Below, in pieces: positions 1 through 6,148 of a stretch of 21,296 nucleotides of DNA. Both the position numbers and the translations under genes were made by a program. Each line of letters opens with the position of its first letter. Within the stretch, counting starts at the first letter, position 1. The notes beneath the pieces were generated by a model. It was given only the letters and a program-made list of their open reading frames with translations. It was not told the origin of the DNA and ran no database searches. Source of the DNA: an uncultured Faecalibacterium sp. (lineage in GTDB: Bacteria > Bacillota > Clostridia > Oscillospirales > Ruminococcaceae); NCBI GenBank assembly GCA_934561485.1, contig CAKTGS010000031.1, positions 1 to 21,296 of the forward strand. Reading direction: 5' to 3'.

Positions 1-76
1 GGTAGCGGTAACTGGATTTGAACCGGTGACACTTCGGGTATGAACCGAATGCTCTAGCCAACTGAGCTATACCGCC
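1..76 (-). tRNA. elongator tRNA-Met (CAU), 3' end cut by window edge
   Basis: On the minus strand a cloverleaf starts at 76 with acceptor GGCGGTA, which pairs with TACCGCT at 4-10 and leaves a G1-U72 wobble. The D stem is GCTC/GAGC. The anticodon stem TTCGG/CCGAA holds loop TTCATAC, so the anticodon is CAT. The T loop is TTCAAAT. The discriminator A and the first two C of CCA lie at 1-3; the final A would be just outside the window. The T stem ACCGG/CCAGT has one C-A mismatch. The fold resembles elongator tRNA-Met of Firmicutes, which also has G1-U72, rather than initiator tRNA. A CAU tRNA can be tRNA-Ile2 after lysidine modification, but the body looks like elongator Met. Confidence 0.9.
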
Positions 77-110
77 ACATATTGTCTGTGCACTTGAACG
101 GTGCTTTATT

Positions 111-139
111 ATTATATCCATACTTCTGCCTTTTGTCAA
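111..139 (-). promoter_or_regulatory. consensus sigma-A promoter of tRNA-Met
   Basis: On the minus strand there is a perfect -35 TTGACA (134-139), a 17-bp spacer and a perfect -10 TATAAT (111-116). Transcription should start near 104, about 28 nt before the tRNA. An A/T-rich stretch with the 16-bp palindrome AAAAATTGCAATTTTT (153-168) lies just upstream and could act as an UP element. This is the only full-consensus promoter I see in the window. Confidence 0.9.
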
Positions 140-210
140 CACATATTTTTAAAAAAATTGCAATTTTTCTTTCATCCGTTTTCCCGCCCCCAAAGCAGCC
201 CCGCACAGCA

Positions 211-254
211 AAAAGCCCCCGCCTTCTGCACGATACAGAAAGCGGGGGCTTTTT
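211..254 (-). terminator. intrinsic terminator of serS
   Basis: Arms AAAAGCCCCCGC (211-222) and GCGGGGGCTTTT (242-253) form a GC-rich stem. It continues through TTCTG/CAGAA (224-228/236-240) around one C-A mismatch. On the minus strand the hairpin is followed by a run of T. It lies 43 bp past the serS stop and separates serS from the tRNA promoter. The plus strand also ends in T, so it could work both ways. Confidence 0.9.
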
Positions 255-297
255 CAACATTTTATTGTGCGCCGGTGGAAAATCCAGCCGTCACAGC

Positions 298-1629
298 TCA
301 GCCCTTCTTGTGGGTGGGCACCATGACCTTCAGGCCGCCCATATACGGCTGCAGCACTTCGGGAATGGTAACGGTGCCATCGGCCTGCAGGTGGTTCTCC
401 AGGAAGGCGATCAGCATACGCGGAGGTGCCACGCAGGTGTTGTTCAGGGTGTGGGCCAGGTAGGTCTTGCCGTCCTTGCCCTTGACGCGGATGTGCAGGC
501 GGCGTGCCTGTGCATCGCCCAGGTTGGAGCAGGAGCAGACCTCAAAGTACTTCTGCTGGCGGGGGCTCCAGGCCTCGATATCGCAGCTCTTCACCTTCAG
601 GTCGGCCAGATCGCCGGAGCAGCAGTTCAGCTGGCGCACCGGGATCTCCATGCTGCGGAACAGCTCCACAGAGTTCTTCCACAGCTTCTCGTACCAGTCG
701 GCGCTCTCCTCGGGGCGGCAGACCACGATCATCTCCTGCTTCTCGAACTGATGGATGCGGTAGATGCCGCGCTCCTCAATGCCGTGGGCACCCTTTTCCT
801 TGCGGAAGCAGGGGCTGTAGGAGGTCAGGGTCAGGGGCAGCGTAGCCTCGTCCAGGGTCTGATCAATGAAGCGGCCGATCATGGTGTGCTCGCTGGTGCC
901 GATCAGGTACAGGTCCTCGCCCTCAATTTTGTACATCATAGCGTCCATTTCCGGGAAGGACATAACGCCCTGCACCACATTGCCATGCATCATGAAGGGC
1001 GGGATGACGTAGGTGAAGCCCTTGTTGATCATAAAGTCGCGGGCATAGGCCAGCACAGCCTCGTGCAGGCGGGCAATGTTGCCCAGCAGATAATAGAAAC
1101 CGTTGCCGGCCACGCGGCCTGCAGCGTCCATATCAATGCCGTCAAAGCTCTCCATGATCTCGGTGTGGTACGGAATGGGGAAATCGGGCACCACAGGTTC
1201 ACCAAAGCGCTGTGCTTCCACGTTGTAGGTGTCGTCCGGGCCAATGGGCACGCTGGGGTCGATCATCTGGGGAATGGTGTACATGATCTCCTGGATGCGG
1301 GCAGCCAGGATCTCCTCTTCCTTCTCCAGCTCAGCCATCTTGTCGGCATCTGCCTTGACGGCGGCGTTGTTGGCATCGATCTGGGCCTGCAGCTCTGCCT
1401 TCTGGGCCTCATCGGTGCACTTCTTCAGCTGGCCGAACAGCGGGCCGTTGGCCTTGCTCAGCTTGTTGCGGGCTGCCTTGAGGGCTTCTACTTCCTTCAG
1501 GGCTGCACGGTACTTGGCATCCTTTTCGATGACTTCGTCCACCAGCGGCAGCTTGGCATCCTGGAACTTCTTCTTGATGTTTTCCTTGACGGCGTCCGGA
1601 TTTTCGCGGACAAATTTGATATCAAGCAT
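298..1629 (-). CDS. serS: seryl-tRNA synthetase
   Basis: A 443-aa cytoplasmic class II aminoacyl-tRNA synthetase that charges tRNA-Ser with serine. The N-terminal long coiled-coil arm (about residues 30-115) that grips the tRNA-Ser variable arm is present. Motif 2 is recognisable as FRKEKG (275-280) running to HQFEKQE (293-299), and motif 3 carries Arg404 before FLENHLQADG. The ATG at 1629 has the SD AAGGAGAG about 8 nt upstream and gives the family N terminus MLDIKFVREN; longer starts add unrelated sequence. The active-site loops are not the common bacterial version: GTSEHTMIG (244-252) replaces the usual TAE loop and NNTCVAPPR stands in motif 3. No T-box leader fits in the 84 bp before it, so it may be read from the par operon or from a weak local promoter. 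Confidence 0.95.
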   Translation of the reverse strand: MLDIKFVRENPDAVKENIKKKFQDAKLPLVDEVIEKDAKYRAALKEVEALKAARNKLSKANGPLFGQLKKCTDEAQKAELQAQIDANNAAVKADADKMAELEKEEEILAARIQEIMYTIPQMIDPSVPIGPDDTYNVEAQRFGEPVVPDFPIPYHTEIMESFDGIDMDAAGRVAGNGFYYLLGNIARLHEAVLAYARDFMINKGFTYVIPPFMMHGNVVQGVMSFPEMDAMMYKIEGEDLYLIGTSEHTMIGRFIDQTLDEATLPLTLTSYSPCFRKEKGAHGIEERGIYRIHQFEKQEMIVVCRPEESADWYEKLWKNSVELFRSMEIPVRQLNCCSGDLADLKVKSCDIEAWSPRQQKYFEVCSCSNLGDAQARRLHIRVKGKDGKTYLAHTLNNTCVAPPRMLIAFLENHLQADGTVTIPEVLQPYMGGLKVMVPTHKKG

Positions 1630-1689
1630 GATTGACTCTCCTTGCTCTATTTCGTTCGCACAGAAGATCCTCTCCCCTGTGCCGTTCAA

Positions 1690-1708
1690 AGGCGGGTGCC
1701 CGCCTTGG
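1690..1708 (-). other. small hairpin between parB and serS
   Basis: The inverted repeat AAGGCGG/CCGCCTT with a 4-nt loop lies just past the parB stop on the minus strand. Only three T follow, so it is at best a weak terminator or an mRNA-processing hairpin. A second 6-bp repeat, GCACAG/CTGTGC, lies between it and the serS SD. Confidence 0.4.
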
Positions 1709-1713
1709 ATCGC

Positions 1714-2583
1714 TTATTCTTCGGTCTGATACTGCCCCAGCAGGTTGGCGAAGGCCCGCAGCTGCTCGTCCGAATAGAAATGGACGGTCAGCCTGCCCTT
1801 ACCATCGTGGTAGGCCACGTTCACCTCGCTGCCCAGTACCTGCTTCAGGCTTTCTTCCACCTCCACCGGCAGGGTGCCGCGGGGCTGCGGTTCCTTTGAC
1901 TCTTTGGCGGGCTTTGCCAGTTTTTTGCACAGTGCCTCGGTCTGGCGGACGTTCAGCTGGTTGTCCGCCACGATCTGAGCCGCCTGCTCCTGCAGTTCCG
2001 GCGTGGGCAGGCCCAGGATCACCTTGGCGTGGCCCATGTTCAAAAAACCGCTCTTGAGCAGTTCCAACACGGTTTCCGGCAGATTCAGCAGGCGCAGGCT
2101 GTTGGCCAGCGCACTGCGGCTTTTGCCCAGCTTCTGGGCCGCCTGCTCCTGGGTCAGGCTGCAGCGCACCATCAGCTCCCGGATACCGGCAGCTTCTTCC
2201 ACCGGGTCCAGATCCTCACGCTGCAGGTTTTCCACCAGTGCCAGCTCCATGGCCTGCTCATCGGTCACATCCTTGACCACCACCGGCACCTCGGTCAAAC
2301 CCGCCATGCGGCAGGCCCGCCAGCGGCGCTCACCGGCCACAATGCTGTATCCGCTCAGGCCCCGGGGCCGCACCGCAATGGGCTGCAGCAAACCATGCTC
2401 GGCAATGCTGGCAGCCAGCTCTCCCAGTGCTTCCTCGTCAAAGGTCTTGCGGGGCTGGTCCGGGTCCGGCTCGATCTCACGCAGGGGCAGGGTCTCGATT
2501 TTTGCATCGGACTCAAAGCTCGGGGCTGCGTCCTCAAACAGACTTTCCAGCCCGCGCCCAAGTCCTCCTCTTCCTTTTGCCAT
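1714..2583 (-). CDS. parB: ParB/Spo0J chromosome partition protein
   Basis: A 289-aa centromere-binding CTPase clamp that loads at parS, spreads, and works with ParA and SMC in origin segregation. It has the basic N tail MAKGRGGLGRGLESLF used to engage ParA. The CTP motifs are GERRWRA (84-90) and ENLQREDLDP (118-127), followed by a helix-turn-helix at about 142-165. Residues at the four positions that separate ParB from Noc specificity are Arg156, Ser162, Asn167 and Gly184, the parS-type pattern at the first and last. The ATG at 2583 follows SD AGGGGGAAG. A TTG at 2604 would overlap the parA stop but adds seven non-family residues. It lies 17 bp after parA, so the two form an operon. Confidence 0.95.
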   Translation of the reverse strand: MAKGRGGLGRGLESLFEDAAPSFESDAKIETLPLREIEPDPDQPRKTFDEEALGELAASIAEHGLLQPIAVRPRGLSGYSIVAGERRWRACRMAGLTEVPVVVKDVTDEQAMELALVENLQREDLDPVEEAAGIRELMVRCSLTQEQAAQKLGKSRSALANSLRLLNLPETVLELLKSGFLNMGHAKVILGLPTPELQEQAAQIVADNQLNVRQTEALCKKLAKPAKESKEPQPRGTLPVEVEESLKQVLGSEVNVAYHDGKGRLTVHFYSDEQLRAFANLLGQYQTEE

Positions 2584-2600
2584 GTATCTTCCCCCTGTGC

Positions 2601-3440
2601 TCAATCTTCCAGCGCGTTCTTCGCCGGCTCCGGCGCAGGCTTTGCCTTGGCGCGGGACTTTTTCGACTCGTGCGGACGATTGTTTTTGACAAACTCAATG
2701 GCCAGATCCATGTACGCTTCGCTGCCCTTGCCCTTCGGCTCGTAGAAATTGATGGGCTGGCCGTAGCTGGGCGCTTCGGAAATGCGAATCGAACGCGGGA
2801 TCGTGGTTTTGTACACCTTGGAGCCAAAGTACTTCTGCACCTGCTCCACCACCTGCACGGTCAGGTTGTACCGCAGGGAGAACATGGTGAACACCACGCC
2901 CTCGATGTCCAGGTACGGGTTGTACTTTTTGCGGATGGTTTTCAAGGTGCTGATGAGTTCCGACAGGCCTTCCAGTGCATAATACTCGCACTGTACCGGG
3001 ATCAGCACGCTGTCGCAGGCACTCAGGCCGTTCAGGGTGAGCAGATCCAGGCTGGGCGGGCAGTCGATGAAGATGAAGTCGTAATCCTTCTGCACGCCGG
3101 CCAGTGCCTTGCGCAGGCGGCTTTCGCGGCCGGGCAGGTCGATCATTTCCAGGCTGGCACCGGCCAGGCGGGTGTTGGAACCAATGATGTCGGTGCGGAA
3201 CTCGGTTTTGCGGATGGCCTGGGCAGCCGTTGCCTTGCCGATGAGCACCTCGTAGGTGCCGCATTCCACGCTGCGCTTGGGGATGCCATAGCCGGTGGTG
3301 GTGTTGCCCTGGGGGTCAAGATCCACGATCAGCACCTTTTTGCCCAGTGCCGACACGCAGGAGGACAGGTTGACGGCGGTGGTGGTTTTGCCCACACCGC
3401 CCTTTTGGTTTGCGATTGCTACAATTTTTGCCACGCACAT
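2601..3440 (-). CDS. parA: ParA/Soj chromosome partition ATPase
   Basis: A 279-aa deviant-Walker ATPase that binds nucleoid DNA as an ATP dimer and is released by ParB. In Bacillus, Soj also regulates DnaA. It has the motif KGGVGKTTT near residues 13-21, the second motif VDLDPQGN, and DCPPSLD. The C terminus is a short Lys/Ala/Pro-rich tail beyond the usual fold. The ATG at 3440 is preceded by GGAAGG at 5 nt. A GTG two codons later (3434) would give MAKIVAIANQKGG, the commoner Soj N terminus, so the start is uncertain by two residues. It has its own promoter (3531-3559) and a parS-like site in its leader, so autoregulation by ParB is plausible but not shown. Confidence 0.95.
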   Translation of the reverse strand: MCVAKIVAIANQKGGVGKTTTAVNLSSCVSALGKKVLIVDLDPQGNTTTGYGIPKRSVECGTYEVLIGKATAAQAIRKTEFRTDIIGSNTRLAGASLEMIDLPGRESRLRKALAGVQKDYDFIFIDCPPSLDLLTLNGLSACDSVLIPVQCEYYALEGLSELISTLKTIRKKYNPYLDIEGVVFTMFSLRYNLTVQVVEQVQKYFGSKVYKTTIPRSIRISEAPSYGQPINFYEPKGKGSEAYMDLAIEFVKNNRPHESKKSRAKAKPAPEPAKNALED

Positions 3441-3464
3441 TTCTTCCTTCCGGGAAAATTTGGT

Positions 3465-3480
3465 TGTTCCACATGGAACA
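3465..3480. promoter_or_regulatory. parS-like site in the parA leader
   Basis: TGTTCCACATGGAACA is a palindrome with arms TGTTCCA/TGGAACA. It matches the bacterial parS consensus except that the CG centre is CA. It lies 25 bp upstream of the parA start and downstream of the proposed promoter. Confidence 0.85.
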
Positions 3481-3530
3481 TTCGCAGTCATGCCCGCCGG
3501 TTTCCCGTCCGCTCAGGCACCTTGATTCTT

Positions 3531-3559
3531 AGTATAGCACATTCAAAATGCTTTTTGAA
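3531..3559 (-). promoter_or_regulatory. parAB promoter with overlapping palindrome
   Basis: On the minus strand the extended -10 TGCTATACT (core 3531-3536) lies 17 bp from -35 TTCAAA (3554-3559). The -35 is one arm of a perfect 7-bp inverted repeat, TTCAAAA (3542-3548) and TTTTGAA (3553-3559), with a 4-nt gap. The repeat covers -35 and spacer, where a repressor would act. Transcription would begin near 3524. Confidence 0.7.
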
Positions 3560-3602
3560 CCGCTTTGAGGCGTTTTTGTGCGTGATTTTCTTTTATTTTT
3601 CC

Positions 3603-3618
3603 TGTTCTACATGGAACA
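3603..3618. promoter_or_regulatory. parS-like site between noc and parA
   Basis: TGTTCTACATGGAACA starts 3 bp beyond the noc stop codon. It differs from the site at 3465 by one base (C to T in one arm) and keeps the same CA centre. Confidence 0.75.
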
Positions 3619-3621
3619 AGT

Positions 3622-4416
3622 TCACTTTTCCGCCGCTGCAGTGGGAATGCGCACCGTGTATTCAATGTAACCGTCCCGCTCTTCCCGGTGGGCTGTGGCC
3701 GGCACACCGTTGTCGGTCATCAGGCGGATGGCGTGGTCGATGGTGTTTACAAAAATGCGCACATCCTTGACCATGGAAAGCCGCCGCCGTCCCTTGGCGG
3801 TGCTGTTCAGCAGCTGTTCAATGTACAGATCGGTCTGGCGGGCGTTCAGGCGGCGCTTGGCAATGTTGATCAGTGCTTCGCTGCGGCGGTTCTCCGGCAG
3901 GCGCAGCACCGCCCGGGCGTGGCGCTCGGTCAGGTTGTTGTCCAGCACAAACTGCCGCTGGTCCGCCGTGAGCTGCAGCAGACGCAGTTTGTTGGCCAGG
4001 GTGGGCTGCGCCATGCCCAGCCGCTTGGCGGCTTCTGCCTGGGTGCAGTCCCACAGAACGATCACGTCCTTCAGCCCCTGCGCCTGCTCAAAGGGGTTCA
4101 GGTCCATGCGCTGGATGTTTTCCAGCAGGCCCAGGGCCGCCGTCTGCTCATCGGCGTAAGAGCAAAGAATGGCCGGGATGGTCTCCATTTTAGCCAGCCT
4201 GCAGGCCCGCAGACGCCGCTCCCCTGCCACCAGCTCATAGCCATCGGCGCATTTGCGCACCGAGATGGGCTGCAGCAGACCGTTTTCCCGGATGCTCTGG
4301 GCAAGGCCTGCCAGTTCCTGTTCATCAAAGCTTTTGCGCGCCTGAAACGGCGAAGGATGGATCTGATCAATGGGCAGGAAATAAATTTTTCCGGCTGCTT
4401 TTTTCCGTTCAAACAT
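3622..4416 (-). CDS. noc: Noc, nucleoid occlusion protein (ParB paralogue)
   Basis: A 264-aa ParB/Noc-family protein. Noc binds scattered sites and the membrane and keeps FtsZ from dividing over the nucleoid. Evidence: position between rsmG and parA as in Bacillus; GERRLRA (66-72) and ENIQRMDLNP (99-108) CTP motifs; helix-turn-helix at about 123-147. Its specificity residues are Gln137, Lys143, Gln148 and Arg165, the Noc-like pattern at three of four positions. The C-terminal stretch VRIFVNTIDHAIRLM resembles the Bacillus Noc end. The N terminus MFERKKAAGK is shorter than the Bacillus amphipathic membrane helix, so membrane binding is uncertain. The ATG at 4416 follows AAAGGAGG. The gene lies between the rsmG terminator and the parA promoter, so it is probably its own unit. 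Confidence 0.88.
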   Translation of the reverse strand: MFERKKAAGKIYFLPIDQIHPSPFQARKSFDEQELAGLAQSIRENGLLQPISVRKCADGYELVAGERRLRACRLAKMETIPAILCSYADEQTAALGLLENIQRMDLNPFEQAQGLKDVIVLWDCTQAEAAKRLGMAQPTLANKLRLLQLTADQRQFVLDNNLTERHARAVLRLPENRRSEALINIAKRRLNARQTDLYIEQLLNSTAKGRRRLSMVKDVRIFVNTIDHAIRLMTDNGVPATAHREERDGYIEYTVRIPTAAAEK

Positions 4417-4451
4417 GGCACAGGTTCCTCCTTTGCATACGTTGGGGTTTG

Positions 4452-4483
4452 TTTTCCACATTTTCCCGGGAAAGTGTGGAAAA
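4452..4483. promoter_or_regulatory. Noc-binding-site palindrome flanked by inverted DnaA boxes
   Basis: A 32-bp near-perfect palindrome, 15 of 16 base pairs symmetric. Its core TTTCCCGGGAAA (4462-4473) matches the centre of the Bacillus Noc-binding site. Each arm is a DnaA-box-like 9-mer: TTTTCCACA at 4452-4460 on the plus strand and the same at 4475-4483 on the minus strand. It lies about 36 bp upstream of the noc start and just downstream of the proposed noc -10, so autoregulation by Noc, possibly also by DnaA, is inferred. Confidence 0.8.
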
Positions 4484-4498
4484 ATCAGCTGCAAATTC

Positions 4499-4528
4499 AG
4501 TGTACCACACAACAAAAAGCCCTGCCAG
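4499..4528 (-). promoter_or_regulatory. possible noc promoter
   Basis: On the minus strand an extended -10 TGGTACACT (core 4499-4504) has a weak -35 CTGGCA (4523-4528) at 18 bp. That -35 overlaps the upstream terminator stem. A promoter is expected here because a terminator separates noc from rsmG, but this placement is tentative. Confidence 0.4.
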
Positions 4529-4546
4529 AATTTTCGTTCGGCAGGG
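4511..4546 (-). terminator. intrinsic terminator of rsmG
   Basis: CCCTGCC (4520-4526) pairs with GGCAGGG (4540-4546), and GAA/TTC pairs inside around a TTTTCG loop. On the minus strand the stem is followed by CTTTTTG. It lies 27 bp past the rsmG stop. Confidence 0.85.
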
Positions 4547-4572
4547 TTTTCTCAAATCTGTTCGTTGTTCCG

Positions 4573-5280
4573 TTATTTCAGCGGACTTTTTGCGATTTTT
4601 CCGCCGTTTCTGGGGTAAGCTGTCGGAGTTTGCGAAATCTTTTTGCACAGGATCAGGGTGCGGGTGTCGCCGCCGGGCAGGTGCAGGGTGCGGGTCTCCT
4701 TGTACTCACCGCCCAGCTTTTTGATGGCACCTCGGGCTGCCGCCAGCTCTTCTTCGCCGGAGGCCCCCTTCATGGCCAGGAAATTGCCCCCCACCCTGAC
4801 CAGCGGCAGGCAGTATTCCGCCAGCATGGGCAGGGCCGCCACCGCACGGGCAGAAGCCAGATCAAACTGTTCCCGCCACACTTTGCGGGCGGCTTCCTCG
4901 GCGCGCTCCTTGGCAAATTCTACCCCGGTCAGGCCCAGCTGACCGCAGGCGTACTTCAAAAACTCCACCCGTTTGCCGGTGGGTTCCATCAAGGTCAGCT
5001 GCAGTTCCGGCTTGTAGATCTTGGTCACGATGCCCGGAAACCCGGCACCTGCGCCCACATCCACCATACGGCCCGCCACTTCCGGCTGGCTGGCAAACAG
5101 CAGACTGTCCAGGAAGTGCTTGTCCTCAATGCCCTCGGGGTCGGTGATGGCGGTCAGGTTGACCTTCTGGTTGTAGTCCACAAGGATCTGTGCAAAGGCG
5201 TCCAGCTGGTCCAGCTGGGTGCCGGTAAGGGCAATGTTCCATGTGGAACACTTTTCTTCCAGCCGCTGTTTGTCGATCAT
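4573..5280 (-). CDS. rsmG: 16S rRNA (guanine-N7) methyltransferase RsmG
   Basis: A 235-aa SAM-dependent methyltransferase (GidB) that methylates G527 (E. coli numbering) of 16S rRNA in the 530 loop. Loss of it commonly gives low-level streptomycin resistance. The SAM loop [11 protein letters not shown] is at 73-83, preceded by NLTAI and HFLDSL motifs typical of the family. The ATG at 5280 follows SD AAAGGAAA. It begins 16 bp after the deacylase stop, so the two are likely co-transcribed. A parS-like site (5235-5250) is built into codons 11-16, which read CSTWNI. A terminator follows it. Confidence 0.95.
   Translation of the reverse strand: MIDKQRLEEKCSTWNIALTGTQLDQLDAFAQILVDYNQKVNLTAITDPEGIEDKHFLDSLLFASQPEVAGRMVDVGAGAGFPGIVTKIYKPELQLTLMEPTGKRVEFLKYACGQLGLTGVEFAKERAEEAARKVWREQFDLASARAVAALPMLAEYCLPLVRVGGNFLAMKGASGEEELAAARGAIKKLGGEYKETRTLHLPGGDTRTLILCKKISQTPTAYPRNGGKIAKSPLK
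5235..5250. promoter_or_regulatory. parS-like site inside rsmG
   Basis: TGTTCCATGTGGAACA is the exact reverse complement of the site at 3465. It lies within the first 20 codons of rsmG, so both base sequence and protein sequence are constrained here. Confidence 0.85.
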
Positions 5281-5296
5281 AGTCGTTTCCTTTCTG

Positions 5297-5854
5297 TCAT
5301 TCGCCGGTCAGGTGCACATACACCGGCGTGTGATGCACGGCAGGCAGAAATTTTTCCAGCACATCTGCCGTGCGCAGTTTGAGCGAAGAAGTGTTGATGC
5401 AGGGGTGGCAGCCCAGGTACTCCCCTTTTACCACATCCTCATCCATAAGCAGCTGCACGTGGTTGTCCGGGTCGTTGGCCAGCCCCATAATGGAGGAGGA
5501 GCCGGGCGTGCAGTCCAGATACCGCTCCATATCCTCGGGGGACGCAAAGCTCAGGCGGGCAATGCCCAGCTGGTGGGAAAGCTCTTTGGTTTTAAAAGGC
5601 TTGTCGCCGGGCATCATGAGCAGGTAGAAGTTGGTTTTCTGCCGGTTGCACAAAAACAGGTTCTTGCACACGGTGGCACCCAGGCAGTCATCAATCACTT
5701 TGCAGTCCTCCATGGTATCGGCCTTCATCCAGGCGTGGTCGGTGCGCCAGAACGGGATGTCCAAGCTCTTCAAAACATCGTAGGTACGCATTTCTTTTGC
5801 AAGGCGTCCGGTGCAGTCCGCCGGACGCCCCTCGTAAAGCTTCAGTTCTTCCAT
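5297..5854 (-). CDS. YbaK/PrdX-type prolyl-tRNA editing deacylase
   Basis: A 185-aa protein with the YbaK/aminoacyl-tRNA editing fold. It resembles free-standing ProX/PrdX proteins, which hydrolyse mischarged alanyl-tRNA-Pro. Visible family pieces are the N-terminal region to FWRTDHAWMKADT, the segment CKNLFLCNRQKTNFYLLMMP, then SFASPEDMERYLDC and GSSSIMGLANDP, and near the end GCHPCINTSSLKL. It is a trans-editing factor of the cytoplasm. The start at 5854 is preceded by only a modest SD (AGAAAG). It stands between mnmG and rsmG, which are neighbours in Bacillus, so it looks inserted into the conserved order, though functionally it fits with tRNA genes. Its 5' leader carries a structured repeat shared with mnmG. 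Confidence 0.85.
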   Translation of the reverse strand: MEELKLYEGRPADCTGRLAKEMRTYDVLKSLDIPFWRTDHAWMKADTMEDCKVIDDCLGATVCKNLFLCNRQKTNFYLLMMPGDKPFKTKELSHQLGIARLSFASPEDMERYLDCTPGSSSIMGLANDPDNHVQLLMDEDVVKGEYLGCHPCINTSSLKLRTADVLEKFLPAVHHTPVYVHLTGE

Positions 5855-5988
5855 TGGTTGCAGCTTCTTTCTAAGTTTAACGATTTAGAATTGTCTCCGC
5901 TTCGCTCTGACAATATCAGCGGAAATTATTATTTATATTTGCGTTTGTCGCGGCCTGCGGGCCGCTCCAAACGCATTTTCACGAGTGG
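5855..5988 (-). repeat. two-hairpin leader element, copy 1 (before the deacylase)
   Basis: Read on the minus strand the element holds two hairpins and ends in the deacylase SD. Hairpin B is at 5941-5974: GCGTTTG/CAAACGC arms, an inner GCGGCC/GGCCGC stem and a TGCG loop. Hairpin A is at 5890-5914: ATTGTC/GACAAT with a 13-nt loop. Between them is an A/T-rich stretch. Copy 2 lies before mnmG, and the six stem pairs that differ between the copies are all compensated. No coding capacity is seen. Confidence 0.8.
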
Positions 5989-6017
5989 AACTGTAGCGGA
6001 TAAGCAGCAGTTCTTTC

Positions 6018-6143
6018 GGCAGGACGGCGGGTAGTTTCTCTGAGGACCGTCCGCTGGGGTGGGACCCTGTTGCCGAAGGCAATAGGGCGGGCGATGGAAT
6101 GGCCCGATTCGTGTCCGAGGAGAAAGCTGCCCGTTGTCCTGCC
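6018..6143 (-). mobile_element. MITE-like palindromic element, copy 1
   Basis: A 126-bp non-coding element bounded by imperfect inverted repeats of about 28 bp. The left end begins GGCAGGACGGCGGGTAG (6018) and the right end, read inversely, begins GGCAGGACAACGGGCAG (6143). Inside is the hairpin CCCTATTGCC/GGCAACAGGG with a TTC loop. Its core (6057-6106) matches 12414-12463 in inverted orientation at 46 of 50 bases. It ends 5 bp after the mnmG stop. No clear target duplication was found. Confidence 0.65.
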
Positions 6144-6148
6144 CCCTC

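Noticed and set aside
82..1635. Long plus-strand frame (517 codons) across serS
   Set aside because: Antisense shadow of serS caused by GC-rich codon use; no family resemblance, no SD.
1630..1713. T-box riboswitch before serS
   Set aside because: Only 84 bp, with no T-box core and no terminator.
3449..3462. Second Noc-type site near the parA start
   Set aside because: TTTCCCGG is present but the right half is broken (9 of 12 core bases) and it overlaps the SD.
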